In this document: positions 17,438 to 25,820 of the stretch, piece after piece
Position numbering within the stretch: the stretch's first letter is position 1
How the letters are laid out: the number at the start of each line of letters is the position of its first letter
Program-made: the position numbers and the translations under genes
The notes under the pieces: model-generated
Seen by the model: only the letters and a program-made list of their open reading frames with translations
Databases searched by the model: none
What the model was told of the DNA's origin: nothing
NCBI RefSeq assembly: GCF_026339735.1
Contig: NZ_JAPEQG010000001.1
Span: 2,046,001-2,110,000, forward strand
Origin: Streptomyces sp. NBC_01669
GTDB lineage: Bacteria; Actinomycetota; Actinomycetes; Streptomycetales; Streptomycetaceae
Length of the DNA: 64,000 bases
Direction of reading: 5' to 3'

Positions 17438-17484
17438 GGGAGCCTCCGTGGCTTTTTTCGCTGTGCGTTGGTCGGGCTGCGGAT

Positions 17485-17526
17485 AGCTAACGCCCTCCAC
17501 AACACCACGTCAACACTTTGTTGAAA
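17485..17526 (-). promoter_or_regulatory. uraD operon promoter with palindromic operator
   Basis: On the minus strand, TTGACG (17508-17513) and TTAGCT (17485-17490) are separated by 17 nt. The palindrome TCAACA-N3-TGTTGA at 17510-17524 overlaps the -35. The wider 20-nt site (17507-17526) recurs with one changed central base at the catalase promoter (21658-21677). Confidence 0.7.
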
Positions 17527-17540
17527 TTCCGCGAACGTCA

Positions 17541-17574
17541 AAGGCCGTCGCCCGACGATCCGGGCGACGGCCTT
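17541..17574 (-). terminator. terminator of the HTH regulator gene
   Basis: Perfect 14-bp stem (17541-17554 with 17561-17574), 6-nt loop, 28 nt past the minus-strand regulator's stop. Confidence 0.85.
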
Positions 17575-17601
17575 CCGCATACTTCCGCGGTCTTCGCTCA
17601 A

Positions 17602-17979
17602 CTACTCACCTTTGGCGGCATTTTCCCGATTCAGATAGTTGTAGACGGTGAAGCGGCTGACCCCCAGCGCCCCCGCCACCGTCTCCACACCGTGCCGCAC
17701 CGAAAAGGCACCCCGTGCCTCCAGGGTCCGTACGACCGACTGTTTGGTCCTACGGTCCAGCTCGGCCAGTGGCATGCCGTGCCGCCGCTCCATGGCGGCC
17801 AGGATGTGGTCGAGCGAGTCCGAGAGCTGCGGCAGCCGTACGGCTATGACGTCCTCGCCCTCCCAGGCCAGCACCACGTCGTCGGTCCGGGCATCCCCGG
17901 GCCCGACCAGCTCGGCGCCCATGGCGTCGACGAGCGGCTTGACCGCGGTGACGAGGGGGTGGTCCGCGGGTTCGGTCAC
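17602..17979 (-). CDS. DauR/YheO-type helix-turn-helix transcriptional regulator
   Basis: 125 residues. The C-terminal 45 residues form a clear HTH of the YheO/DauR class (ALGVSRFTVYNYLNR), preceded by a conserved helix KQSVVRTLEARGAFSVRHG. The N-terminal half resembles a shortened PAS-like sensory region of that family. The GTG start overlaps the stop of the upstream thiamine-binding-type gene (GTGA) with GGAGGA 6 nt away. It sits directly upstream of the urate operon on the same strand, separated by a terminator, and is the obvious local candidate to bind the palindrome there. Direct evidence for that is lacking. Confidence 0.82.
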   Translation of the reverse strand: MTEPADHPLVTAVKPLVDAMGAELVGPGDARTDDVVLAWEGEDVIAVRLPQLSDSLDHILAAMERRHGMPLAELDRRTKQSVVRTLEARGAFSVRHGVETVAGALGVSRFTVYNYLNRENAAKGE

Positions 17980-18227
17980 TTCGAGTCCTCCCCGATGACG
18001 TTGACCTGGAGCGATACCCGGGTGGCACCGGACTCCAGGGCCTTGCGCAGCAGGGAGTCCACCGCGGTGAGCACCGCGTCGGCGCCGCCCTCCGCCGTAT
18101 TGCCGAAGGGGCCGACATCCACGGCGTCCAGCTCGGCCGTCTGGATCACCTCACGGGCCACCACCGCATGGGCGGGCGCCTCGTCGAGATCGAAGGGCTC
18201 GGTGGTGAACTCCACTCTCAAGCGCAC
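17976..18227 (-). CDS. thiamine-binding-type (MTH1187/YkoF-like, DUF77) protein
   Basis: 83 residues from GTG 18227 (GGAGG 5 nt upstream). It has the small ferredoxin-like pattern of the MTH1187 family: VRLRVEFTTEPFD at the start, a central helix and C-terminal strand VSLQVNVIG. Family members bind thiamine-like ligands and often form tetramers. What it does next to urate genes is unknown; a ligand-sensing partner for the HTH protein is one possibility. Its stop overlaps the regulator start. Confidence 0.75.
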   Translation of the reverse strand: MRLRVEFTTEPFDLDEAPAHAVVAREVIQTAELDAVDVGPFGNTAEGGADAVLTAVDSLLRKALESGATRVSLQVNVIGEDSK

Positions 18228-18311
18228 TGTGCCTCCATCATGTGCTCGCCGCACCCGGGGGCCCGCGGCTCGGCCCCGACCCTAACGGACCACTGGGGTT
18301 TCGCGTCGGGA

Positions 18312-19499
18312 TCAGCCGCGCCGGGACCCGAGCGGCAGCACGCAGACGGCCGCCGGAGCGGCGAACGGGGTGGTACCGGTGCGGCGCAGCCCGCCGTCGG
18401 CCCGGTCGACCGCGAAGACCGTCACCGTCCCGGACCTCTGATTGGCGGCGAAGAGCAGGCCCCCGTCCGGCGAGAAGGCGATGTGCCGGGGGAAGTCGCC
18501 GCCCACCGGCACCGCGTCGATCAGCCGCAGCGCTGCCCCGCCGCCCTCGACGGCGTAGCGGGTCAGGCTGTTGTGCCCGCGGTTGGCGAGGTAGGCGAAA
18601 CGGCCGTCGCCGGTGACCAGGAGCTGGGCGGGATAGCTGGTGCCCGGGCCCGTTCCGGTGGCCTGCGGGGCCCCCGGGGTGAGGGTGCCGGTCGAGGGGT
18701 CGTAACCGCAGACGACGACGGTGTTGTCGACCTCGCAGGCGAGATAGGCGAAACGGCCGCCGGGGTGGAAGGCCAGGTGGCGCGGTCCTGCACCCGGGCG
18801 CAGGAGCGCGTACGAGACCTGGTGGAGCGCGCCCCGGCGCAGATCGAGCCGGTAGGTGTACACGGTGTCGTTGCCCAGGTCGACGGCGAGGACATGGCCG
18901 CCGTCGGGGGCGGTGACGATCTGATGGGCGTGAGGTCCGTCCTGGCCGGGACCGGGCGACGGGGTCGTGTGGGCGACCAGAGCGGTGCGCTCCCCCAGGG
19001 AGCCGTCGGCGGCGATCGGGTGGACGGCGACACTGCCCGAGGCGTAGTTGGCACTCAGCAGCCACCGCCCGGACGGGTGGACGGAGAGATGGCAGGGGCC
19101 GGCGCCACCGGTGGAGCGGGTGCCCAGCACCCGGAAGGTATCGTCCGCGGCGAGAGCCACGGCGGTCACGCCGCCCTGCTCCTGCTCATCGACGGCGTAG
19201 ACCGTGGCGCCGGAGGGGTGCGGGGCGAGGTACGAGGGGTCGTCGACGCCGGTGACGGTGGTGCGCCCGGTGATTCTCCCGGTCGCCTGGTCGTACCCGG
19301 CCACACCGATCCCCGTGCCCCCTCCGGCGGTCGAGGTGTACGCCCCCAGGAGGAGCGTCCCGGACCGTCGGTCCGGGACGGCAGAAGTCTCCCGTCGGCT
19401 CGCGGGCCGGGCCGTCGTGGGCGGGGCCGGCGCGGTGGTGAGAGCGGCACCCGCCAGGAGCGCTCCGAGAAGGGTGCGGCGACTGGCGGGGGCGGTCAT
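18312..19499 (-). CDS. secreted lactonase-family seven-bladed beta-propeller protein
   Basis: 395 residues. A signal peptide with a twin-arginine-like start (SRRTLLGALLAGAAL) is followed by a propeller of the 6-phosphogluconolactonase/YVTN type. Recurring blade motifs include HLSVHPSGRWLLSANY, HLAFHPGGRFAYLACE and HIAFSPDGGLLFAANQ. Cytoplasmic relatives (Pgl) hydrolyse 6-phosphogluconolactone; this exported version may act on other lactones, so substrate is unknown. It lies 84 bp upstream of the thiamine-binding gene on the same strand and is divergent from hyi. Confidence 0.85.
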   Translation of the reverse strand: MTAPASRRTLLGALLAGAALTTAPAPPTTARPASRRETSAVPDRRSGTLLLGAYTSTAGGGTGIGVAGYDQATGRITGRTTVTGVDDPSYLAPHPSGATVYAVDEQEQGGVTAVALAADDTFRVLGTRSTGGAGPCHLSVHPSGRWLLSANYASGSVAVHPIAADGSLGERTALVAHTTPSPGPGQDGPHAHQIVTAPDGGHVLAVDLGNDTVYTYRLDLRRGALHQVSYALLRPGAGPRHLAFHPGGRFAYLACEVDNTVVVCGYDPSTGTLTPGAPQATGTGPGTSYPAQLLVTGDGRFAYLANRGHNSLTRYAVEGGGAALRLIDAVPVGGDFPRHIAFSPDGGLLFAANQRSGTVTVFAVDRADGGLRRTGTTPFAAPAAVCVLPLGSRRG

Positions 19500-19673
19500 G
19501 TGGGGCACCTCGGGAGATCGGCGGCGGCTGTGCCAGCCACAGTGTCCTGCCCCGATCACCGCCGCAAGGGGCGCATATCCGCTGGAGCGGACGTTGTTGT
19601 CGGTCGACGTCAACCAGTGGCTGATCGACCGTGTCCGGACGAGCCCTGACCGGCCCGAATTCCGGTCACCCCC

Positions 19674-19738
19674 TTGACAGCCTCTCCACTCCCCGGGCAA
19701 TCTTCCGTTAAGCAGAAACTAACTTCCGCAATACGGAA
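19674..19738 (+). promoter_or_regulatory. hyi promoter with paired TTCCG-N5-CGGAA operators
   Basis: -35 TTGACA (19674-19679) and a -10 near CAATCT (19698-19703). Two operator copies follow: an imperfect TTCCG-N5-CAGAA at 19703-19717 and a perfect TTCCG-N5-CGGAA at 19724-19738, 21 bp start to start. The same pair with the same spacing lies at the gcl promoter. Position over the transcription start suggests repression. Confidence 0.75.
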
Positions 19739-19754
19739 GGAGCGCCTGACCCTC

Positions 19755-20615
19755 ATGGCCTCTCTCGATTCGCAGAAGACTGGGCCGGACCAGCGCTTCG
19801 ATGTGAACCTTTCGATCCTCTTCACGGAACTCCCGCTCCTGGAGCGTCCCGCGGCCGCCGCCGCGGCGGGCTTCACGGCGGTCGAGCTGTGGTGGCCCTG
19901 GATCGAGACCCCCACCCCGCCGCAGAGCGAACTCGACGCCCTCAAGAAGGCGCTCGACGACGCGGGCACGCAGCTGGTGGGGCTGAACTTCTACGCCGGA
20001 CAGCTACCCGGACCCGACCGCGGCGCGCTCTCCGTGCCCGGCCCGGAGTCGGACCGCTTCCGCGCCAATATCGAGGTGGTGGCCGACTTCGCCGCCTCGG
20101 TCGGCTGCAAGGCGCTCAACGCGCTCTACGGCAACCGCGTCGACGGCGTGGACCCGGCCGTGCAGGACGAGCTCGCCCTGGAGAACCTGGTCCTGGCCGC
20201 CCGCGCGGCCGACCGGATCGGGGCGGTCCTGCTGATCGAGACCCTGAACGAGCCGGAGTCGCCGCGCTACCCGCTGGTGAGCGCACCGGCCGGAATCGAG
20301 GTCGTCGACAAGGTCAACGCCGCGACGGGGCTCGGCAATGCGAAGTTCCTGCTGGACCTGTACCACCTGTCGATGAACGGCGAGAACCTGAGCCAGGTCA
20401 TCTCCGCGTACGCCGACCGGACCGGTCACGTCCAGATCGCCGACAACCCGGGGCGCGGCGCGCCCGGCACCGGCTCCCTGCCGCTGGAGCAGCTCCTCGA
20501 CGAGCTGACGAAGGCCGGTTACGACGGCTGGGTCGGCCTGGAGTACAAGTCCGGCGACCAGCCGAGCGCCGAGTCCTTCGCATGGCTCCCGGCCGAGGCC
20601 CGAGCGGCCCGCTGA
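19755..20615 (+). CDS. hyi: hydroxypyruvate isomerase
   Basis: 286 residues, TIM-barrel xylose-isomerase-like fold. Marks: VNLSILFTELPLLERP at the start, KALNALYGNR, the catalytic Glu in LLIETLNEPESP and the second metal-site Glu in GWVGLEYKSG. It interconverts hydroxypyruvate and tartronate semialdehyde in the glyoxylate-to-glycerate route. It starts a likely operon with the reductase 50 bp downstream. The AAGGAG upstream overlaps the perfect operator copy, so a bound repressor would cover the ribosome-binding region of the DNA as well as the transcription start. Confidence 0.93.
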   Translation: MASLDSQKTGPDQRFDVNLSILFTELPLLERPAAAAAAGFTAVELWWPWIETPTPPQSELDALKKALDDAGTQLVGLNFYAGQLPGPDRGALSVPGPESDRFRANIEVVADFAASVGCKALNALYGNRVDGVDPAVQDELALENLVLAARAADRIGAVLLIETLNEPESPRYPLVSAPAGIEVVDKVNAATGLGNAKFLLDLYHLSMNGENLSQVISAYADRTGHVQIADNPGRGAPGTGSLPLEQLLDELTKAGYDGWVGLEYKSGDQPSAESFAWLPAEARAAR

Positions 20616-20664
20616 GGGCGTCGGACTCCCCCTCGTACACACGTTTTCAGGAAGGCACCCCCTC

Positions 20665-21564
20665 ATGAGCAACAACCTCCCCAAGGTTGCGTGGATCGGA
20701 CTCGGCATCATGGGCTCCCCCATGTCCGAGAACCTGATCAAGGCCGGTTACGACGTCACCGGATACACCCTGGAGCAGGACAAGATCGACCGGTTGGCCG
20801 CGGCCGGCGGGCACGGCGCGGGTTCGATCGCCGAGGCGGTCCGGGACGCCGATGTCGTCATCACGATGGTGCCCGCGTCCCCGCACGTCGAGGCCATCGC
20901 GTACGGCCCCGAAGGCATCCTGGCGAACGCCAAGTCGGGCGCCCTGCTGATCGACATGTCCTCGATCACCCCGCAGACCTCCGTGGACCTCGCGAAGAAC
21001 GCGAAGGAGAAGGGCATCCGGGTCCTGGACGCCCCGGTCTCCGGTGGCGAGGCCGGTGCGATCGAAGCCGTGCTGTCGATCATGGTCGGCGGCGAGCAGG
21101 CCGACTTCGACGCCGCGCAGCCGATCCTGCGGGCGCTCGGCAAGACGATCGTGCTCTGCGGCCCGCACGGCTCCGGCCAGACGGTGAAGGCCGCCAACCA
21201 GCTGATCGTCGCGGTCAACATCCAGGCCTGCGCCGAAGCCGTCGTCTTCCTGGAGAAGTCCGGGGTCGACCTCGCGGCCGCGCTCGACGTGCTGAACGGC
21301 GGACTGGCCGGCTCCACCGTACTGACCCGCAAGAAGGACAACTTCCTGAGGCGCGACTTCGCGCCGGGCTTCCGGATCGATCTGCACCACAAGGACATGG
21401 GCATCGTCACCGACGCCGCCCGTAATGTCGGTGCCGCGCTCCCCGTCGGCGCCGTCGTCGCCCAGCTCGTCGCCTCGCTCCGCGCGCAGGGCGACGGCGG
21501 CCTGGACCACTCGGCCCTGCTGCGCGCGGTTGAGCGCCTCTCGGGTCAGCCGGTCCAGGCCTGA
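20665..21564 (+). CDS. glxR: tartronate semialdehyde (2-hydroxy-3-oxopropionate) reductase
   Basis: 299 residues of the beta-hydroxyacid dehydrogenase family. The N-terminal Rossmann motif GLGIMGSPM binds NAD(P)H. The family signature [12 protein letters not shown], the catalytic-Lys helix [11 protein letters not shown] and the C-terminal region [16 protein letters not shown] are all visible. It reduces tartronate semialdehyde, made by glyoxylate carboligase, to glycerate. AGGAAGG lies upstream of ATG 20665, and the gene follows hyi by 50 bp, so both are probably under the paired operators. Confidence 0.95.
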   Translation: MSNNLPKVAWIGLGIMGSPMSENLIKAGYDVTGYTLEQDKIDRLAAAGGHGAGSIAEAVRDADVVITMVPASPHVEAIAYGPEGILANAKSGALLIDMSSITPQTSVDLAKNAKEKGIRVLDAPVSGGEAGAIEAVLSIMVGGEQADFDAAQPILRALGKTIVLCGPHGSGQTVKAANQLIVAVNIQACAEAVVFLEKSGVDLAAALDVLNGGLAGSTVLTRKKDNFLRRDFAPGFRIDLHHKDMGIVTDAARNVGAALPVGAVVAQLVASLRAQGDGGLDHSALLRAVERLSGQPVQA

Positions 21565-21581
21565 CCGGCCGCCCCACAGAC

Positions 21582-21643
21582 TTCCGGATGGTGTCGGCGC
21601 TGACACCTGTCCTGTCGCGCCCAGGCGTCGACACCATCCGGAA
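21582..21643 (+). terminator. long-stem terminator after the reductase gene
   Basis: Perfect 15-bp stem (21582-21596 with 21629-21643) enclosing a 32-nt loop with further inverted sequence, between the reductase stop and the catalase promoter. Confidence 0.65.
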
Positions 21644-21657
21644 CACCTCAGCCCCAA

Positions 21658-21700
21658 TTTCAACAAACTGTTGACGTCTGGTTCGGAGCGTACCTACGCT
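21658..21700 (+). promoter_or_regulatory. catalase promoter with the uricase-type operator
   Basis: TTGACG (21671-21676) and TACGCT (21695-21700), 18-nt spacer. The palindrome TCAACA-N3-TGTTGA (21660-21674) overlaps the -35. The 20-nt site 21658-21677 differs from the uraD-promoter site only at its centre. Confidence 0.72.
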
Positions 21701-21760
21701 CCTGGAGCCCCCAGGGCGTCGCAGTTCAGCAGCTCCCGTACGGAAGGTCGCCCCGACACC

Positions 21761-23218
21761 ATGACGCAGCGTGTGCTTACGACCGAGTCAGGCGCCCCGG
21801 TCGCCGACAACCAGAACTCCGCCACCGCCGGCGTCGGTGGCCCGATCCTCCTCCAGGACCAGCACCTGCTGGAGAAGCTCGCGCGCTTCAACCGGGAGCG
21901 CATCCCGGAGCGCGTGGTCCACGCCCGCGGTTCCGGCGCGTACGGCTACTTCGAGGTGACCGACGACGTCACCGGCTTCACCCGGGCCGACTTCCTCTCC
22001 GCCGTCGGCAAGCGCACCGAGACGTTCATCCGGTTCTCGACGGTCGCCGACTCGCTCGGCGGCGCCGACGCCGTACGCGACCCGCGCGGCTTCGCCCTCA
22101 AGTTCTACACGGACGAGGGCAATTACGACCTGGTCGGCAACAACACCCCGGTCTTCTTCATCAAGGACCCGATCAAGTTCCCCGACTTCATCCACTCGCA
22201 GAAGCGTGACCCGTTCACCGGCCGTCAGGAGCCGGACAACGTCTGGGACTTCTGGGCCCACGCCCCCGAGGCTACGCACCAGGTGACCTGGCTGATGGGC
22301 GACCGGGGCATTCCTGCCTCGTACCGCCACATGAACGGCTACGGCTCGCACACCTACCAGTGGACGAACGCCGAGGGCGAGGCCTTCTTCGTCAAGTACC
22401 ACTTCAAGACGAACCAGGGCGTGCGCTCCCTCTCCAGCGAGCAGGCCGCCGAGCTCGCGGGCAAGGACAGCACCTCGCACCAGACGGACCTGCTGCAGGC
22501 CATCGAACGGGGCGTGAACCCGTCCTGGACCCTGTACGTGCAGGTCATGCCGGCCGCCGAGGCCGCCGACTACCGCTTCAACCCGTTCGACCTCACCAAG
22601 GTGTGGCCGCACAGCGACTACCCGCTGCAGCGCGTGGGCCGGCTGGTCCTGGACCGCAACCCGGACAATGTATTCGCCGAGGTCGAGCAGGCCGCGTTCT
22701 CCCCGAACAACTTCGTGCCCGGCATCGGCCCCTCCCCGGACAAGATGCTCCAGGGCCGCCTGTTCGCCTACGCCGACGCGCACCGCTACCGGCTGGGCGT
22801 CAACCACACCCACCTCCCGGTGAATGCGCCGCGGACGGCTGTCGTCGACAACTACGGCCGTGACGGTCTGCACGCCACCCGCAACGGTGCGCGCCACGAC
22901 AAGAACTACGAGCCCAACTCGTATGCGGGCCCCGCCCAGACCGACGCGGCGCTTTCCGCCCCGCTGGCGATCCACGGCTGGACCGGCACCCACGCGGCGC
23001 CCGCCCACACCAAGGACGACGACTTCTTCCAGGCGGGCGAGCTCTACCGGCTGATGTCCGAGGACGAGAAGGGCCGCCTGGTCGCCAACATCGCCGGAGG
23101 CCTCTCCCAGGTCACCCGCGACGACGTGATCGAGAAGAACCTCGCCCACTTCCACGCCGCCGACGCCGACTACGGCAAGCGCGTCGAGGAAGCGGTCCGC
23201 GCCCTGCGCGAGGACTAG
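21761..23218 (+). CDS. katA: monofunctional haem catalase (small-subunit clade)
   Basis: 485 residues, the size of clade-3 small-subunit catalases. The distal His lies in [15 protein letters not shown], the Asn in [11 protein letters not shown] and the proximal haem-ligand Tyr in [14 protein letters not shown]. It dismutates H2O2 in the cytoplasm. The ribosome-binding candidate GGAAGG is 13 nt from ATG, a long spacing. The placement beside the glyoxylate genes and the operator shared with the uricase operon suggest that this catalase deals with uricase-derived H2O2. That coupling is inferred; the catalase assignment itself is secure. Confidence 0.96.
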   Translation: MTQRVLTTESGAPVADNQNSATAGVGGPILLQDQHLLEKLARFNRERIPERVVHARGSGAYGYFEVTDDVTGFTRADFLSAVGKRTETFIRFSTVADSLGGADAVRDPRGFALKFYTDEGNYDLVGNNTPVFFIKDPIKFPDFIHSQKRDPFTGRQEPDNVWDFWAHAPEATHQVTWLMGDRGIPASYRHMNGYGSHTYQWTNAEGEAFFVKYHFKTNQGVRSLSSEQAAELAGKDSTSHQTDLLQAIERGVNPSWTLYVQVMPAAEAADYRFNPFDLTKVWPHSDYPLQRVGRLVLDRNPDNVFAEVEQAAFSPNNFVPGIGPSPDKMLQGRLFAYADAHRYRLGVNHTHLPVNAPRTAVVDNYGRDGLHATRNGARHDKNYEPNSYAGPAQTDAALSAPLAIHGWTGTHAAPAHTKDDDFFQAGELYRLMSEDEKGRLVANIAGGLSQVTRDDVIEKNLAHFHAADADYGKRVEEAVRALRED

Positions 23219-23239
23219 TGCCCCTCCCGGGACGGGCAC
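23218..23239 (+). terminator. possible catalase terminator
   Basis: A compact inverted repeat starting at the last base of the stop codon, with one mismatched pair; a short stem with a tight loop, so only moderately convincing. Confidence 0.4.
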
Positions 23240-23657
23240 TGGGGTCCTTCGTCCGGATCAGGCCGGATCGCCCCGTGAGAGCCCAGCCGTGATCCGAACG
23301 AGCGCCCCTGGAACACCAAGACCGCGCAAGAGACATGACGGGAGGTCATCTCTCCTGCGCTGTCCGTCCGGCCGGCCCTGAGGGGTGTCCGGCGGGACGG
23401 ACGTGACCGAGGACCGCGGCGGCGTGCGAGCCAGTGCGGTGGTGAAGGCAGCCGGCGGCCGCTCTCGACCTGAGAGAGAGCGGACCCGGCCGCCCATCGC
23501 CCGCCGCCGCGGTCCCGGCGCAACAACCGGCCTCTCAGCCTGCAGAACTCCGCCCGGCGGCGCGAACGAAACGGTCGCGCCGGCCTCTCGCCGTCGGGCG
23601 GTCACCACCCCGGGCGGGGGTACGGCGGTCCCGTGCCCCCGCCCATTCGCCTGCACG
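23240..23657. other. intergenic region without a supportable gene
   Basis: About 420 bp between catalase and the convergent response-regulator gene. Only an 8-bp stem hairpin (23459-23466 with 23476-23483), a possible terminator of the minus-strand regulator gene, stands out. Confidence 0.5.
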
Positions 23658-24329
23658 TCAGTAGCCGGCCGGTCGCACCAGGCCCGTCTCGTAGGCGAAG
23701 ACCGCCGCCTGCGTCCGGTCGCGCAGCCCCAGCTTGGCCAGTATCCGGCTCACATGGGTCTTCGCGGTCTGCTCCGCCACCACCAGCAACTGGGCTATCT
23801 CCGCGTTCGACAGACCCTGTGCGATCAGGGACAGCACCTCGGTCTCGCGTTCCGTCAGATCACCGATACGGTCCTTCAGCGGGGCCCGGGGGGCGGCGGT
23901 CATCCGGGAGAACTCCACGATCAGCCGCTTGGTGATATTCGGGGCGAGCAGCGCGTCACCGGCCGCCACCACCCTGACCGCACGGGCCAGTTCCTCGACC
24001 GACGCATCCTTCAGGAGAAAGCCGGACGCGCCGGCGCGCAACGCCTCGTACACGTACTCGTCGAGATCGAAGGTGGTCAGGATGAGCACCTTGACCCGGG
24101 CGTCGGGCGCCGAGGTGATGCGGCGGGTCGCCTCGATACCGCCGAGCACCGGCATCCTGACGTCCATGAGGACGACGTCCGGGGCGAGCTCGGCGACCTT
24201 GGCGACGGCGTCGAGGCCGTCCACCGCCTGACCGACGACCTCGATGCCGGGTTCGGCGTTGAGCAGCACTGTGAAACCCTGACGAACCATCACCTGGTCG
24301 TCGGCGATGAGTACGCGAATGGTCGTCAC
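23658..24329 (-). CDS. NarL/LuxR-type response regulator
   Basis: 223 residues. Receiver domain (1-120): acidic pocket IADDQ, phospho-acceptor Asp in VVLMDVRMP, switch Thr in ILTTFD and Lys in FLLKDAS. The C-terminal LuxR HTH (about 155-215) contains LTERETEVLSLIAQGLSNAEI and TAKTHVSRILAKL. The GTG start overlaps the stop of the histidine kinase gene (GTGA), so the pair is coupled. It is activated by phosphorylation from that kinase; its targets are unknown, with the membrane acyltransferase and hydrolase genes upstream as neighbours. Confidence 0.95.
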   Translation of the reverse strand: MTTIRVLIADDQVMVRQGFTVLLNAEPGIEVVGQAVDGLDAVAKVAELAPDVVLMDVRMPVLGGIEATRRITSAPDARVKVLILTTFDLDEYVYEALRAGASGFLLKDASVEELARAVRVVAAGDALLAPNITKRLIVEFSRMTAAPRAPLKDRIGDLTERETEVLSLIAQGLSNAEIAQLLVVAEQTAKTHVSRILAKLGLRDRTQAAVFAYETGLVRPAGY

Positions 24330-25645
24330 GGGGTTTCCTCGGCAGATTCGGCGGCCAGGGCAGGGGCGCTCACCGGCAGGATAGCCGTGACCTCGTAGCC
24401 GCCGTCCGGGGTCGCCCCGGCCGCGAGTTCGCCGCCCAGCATGGCAGCGCGTTCGCGCATCCCCAGCAGTCCGTGTCCCATGGACTGCGAGCGCGCGGGC
24501 GCCCCGTCGGGCGCGGTGTTGGTGATGCGGACGGTCAGCCCGGTCGTCCCGTAGGCCGTCTCCACCCGCACCTGCGCGCCGGGGGCGTGCCTCATCGCGT
24601 TGCTGAGCGCCTCCTGGATGATCCGGAAGGCCGACAGCTCGACACCGGGCGGCAGCGGGCGCGGCGCACCGGTGGTGGCGGTGGCGACCGTGAGCCCGGC
24701 AGCGCGCACATTGGCGACCAGTTCGTCGAGCCGGTCGAGGGTGGGCTGCGGGGTGTGCCTCACCCCTTGCGACAAGGCGTCCTCGGAGCGGAGCACGCCG
24801 AGCACATGGCGCAGTTCGGTGAGCGCCTCGACGGCATTCTGCCGGATGCCCGCGAGGTTCTCCCGGAGCTCGTCGGACGGGTTCTCGACCAGGTGCGGGG
24901 CGACCTGCGCCTGGATGGAGATCACCGACATGTGGTGGGCGACCACGTCGTGCAGCTCGCGGGCGATCCGGTTGCGCTCCTCCAGGAGGGTGCGCCGGGC
25001 CCGCTCACCGGCGGTGAGCTCTTCCTGGACGACGAGCTGGGTGCGGGCCACCCGCAGACCGCGCAGCGAGGCGCCGAGCACCACAGCGGCGATCAGGACC
25101 GGAGTGGAGCGGTAGATGACGTAGTTGTGCGGCGTGGTGGTGAAGAGGGTGCAGGACAGTCCGGCGACGAGAGTGATCACCAGCGCCCCGGCCGCGCGGC
25201 GGGGCGGGACCCGCAGCGCCAGCAGGAAGAGCGCCCCGCACTGGAGCGCGAGCCCGGGAACGCTCCATGGGAACAACTGGTCACGGCTCATATCGGGCTC
25301 GGAGAGCCGCGCGGTGACGACCATGAGGACGGTCGACGCCCACCAGGCCGACACCGGGCGGAACATCACGGCGACGAGCGCCGCCCCCTGGGCGAAGCCC
25401 AGCACCCCGTACTTGGGGATGCCGCCGCCGTCCCCCGGACTCATCTCGTTCACATAAAACACGGTGAGGAAGGTCGCGCAGATGACCAGCAGCATCCCGA
25501 ACACCGGCCGCCAGACCGGCCATCCGGGCTGGCCCATGTCTGGCAGCGGGTCGGCGGGCGCCGTCAGATCCTCGAACAGGACGCGAGGCGCCCTCCGCAG
25601 GGTGGCCTTCACCCGCTCCTTGTCCCCCACCGGTTTCCACCTCAT
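24326..25645 (-). CDS. membrane sensor histidine kinase (NarL-type partner)
   Basis: 439 residues. The N-terminal half has about six hydrophobic helices (residues ~45-200) with no large extracellular loop. Then comes a HisKA_3 dimerisation domain with the phospho-acceptor His in RNRIARELHDVVAHH and an HATPase_c domain with the N-box NAMRHAPG and the glycine-rich GHGLLGMRERAAML. It senses an unknown signal at the membrane and phosphorylates the downstream regulator. The ATG at 25645 (MRWKPVGDK) is favoured because upstream sequence is the palindromic repeat element, not coding. Confidence 0.93.
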   Translation of the reverse strand: MRWKPVGDKERVKATLRRAPRVLFEDLTAPADPLPDMGQPGWPVWRPVFGMLLVICATFLTVFYVNEMSPGDGGGIPKYGVLGFAQGAALVAVMFRPVSAWWASTVLMVVTARLSEPDMSRDQLFPWSVPGLALQCGALFLLALRVPPRRAAGALVITLVAGLSCTLFTTTPHNYVIYRSTPVLIAAVVLGASLRGLRVARTQLVVQEELTAGERARRTLLEERNRIARELHDVVAHHMSVISIQAQVAPHLVENPSDELRENLAGIRQNAVEALTELRHVLGVLRSEDALSQGVRHTPQPTLDRLDELVANVRAAGLTVATATTGAPRPLPPGVELSAFRIIQEALSNAMRHAPGAQVRVETAYGTTGLTVRITNTAPDGAPARSQSMGHGLLGMRERAAMLGGELAAGATPDGGYEVTAILPVSAPALAAESAEETP

Positions 25646-25659
25646 CCGGACCACCCTAT

Positions 25660-25820
25660 GGGCTGCCCCGTAGTCCCTGACGGCCGCACGACAACAGCTA
25701 CGGCACCTCGCCGCGTTGCCAGAACGTACGAATACATCCCGTATGTGCACACCCCTCCGCCTTGCGATGCACCGCATCTGACGCAGCGCGCCCTTCCGCC
25801 AGGGACTACGGGACAACCCC
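25660..25820. repeat. dispersed palindromic intergenic element, full copy
   Basis: 161 bp bounded by imperfect inverted repeats (25660-25679, GGGCTGCCCCGTAGTCCCTG, against 25800-25820). Its inner core (25695-25744) recurs at 53140-53188. It fits exactly between the kinase start region and the stop codon of the acyltransferase gene. It resembles MITE/REP-type elements scattered in Streptomyces intergenic DNA; mobility is not shown. Confidence 0.75.
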
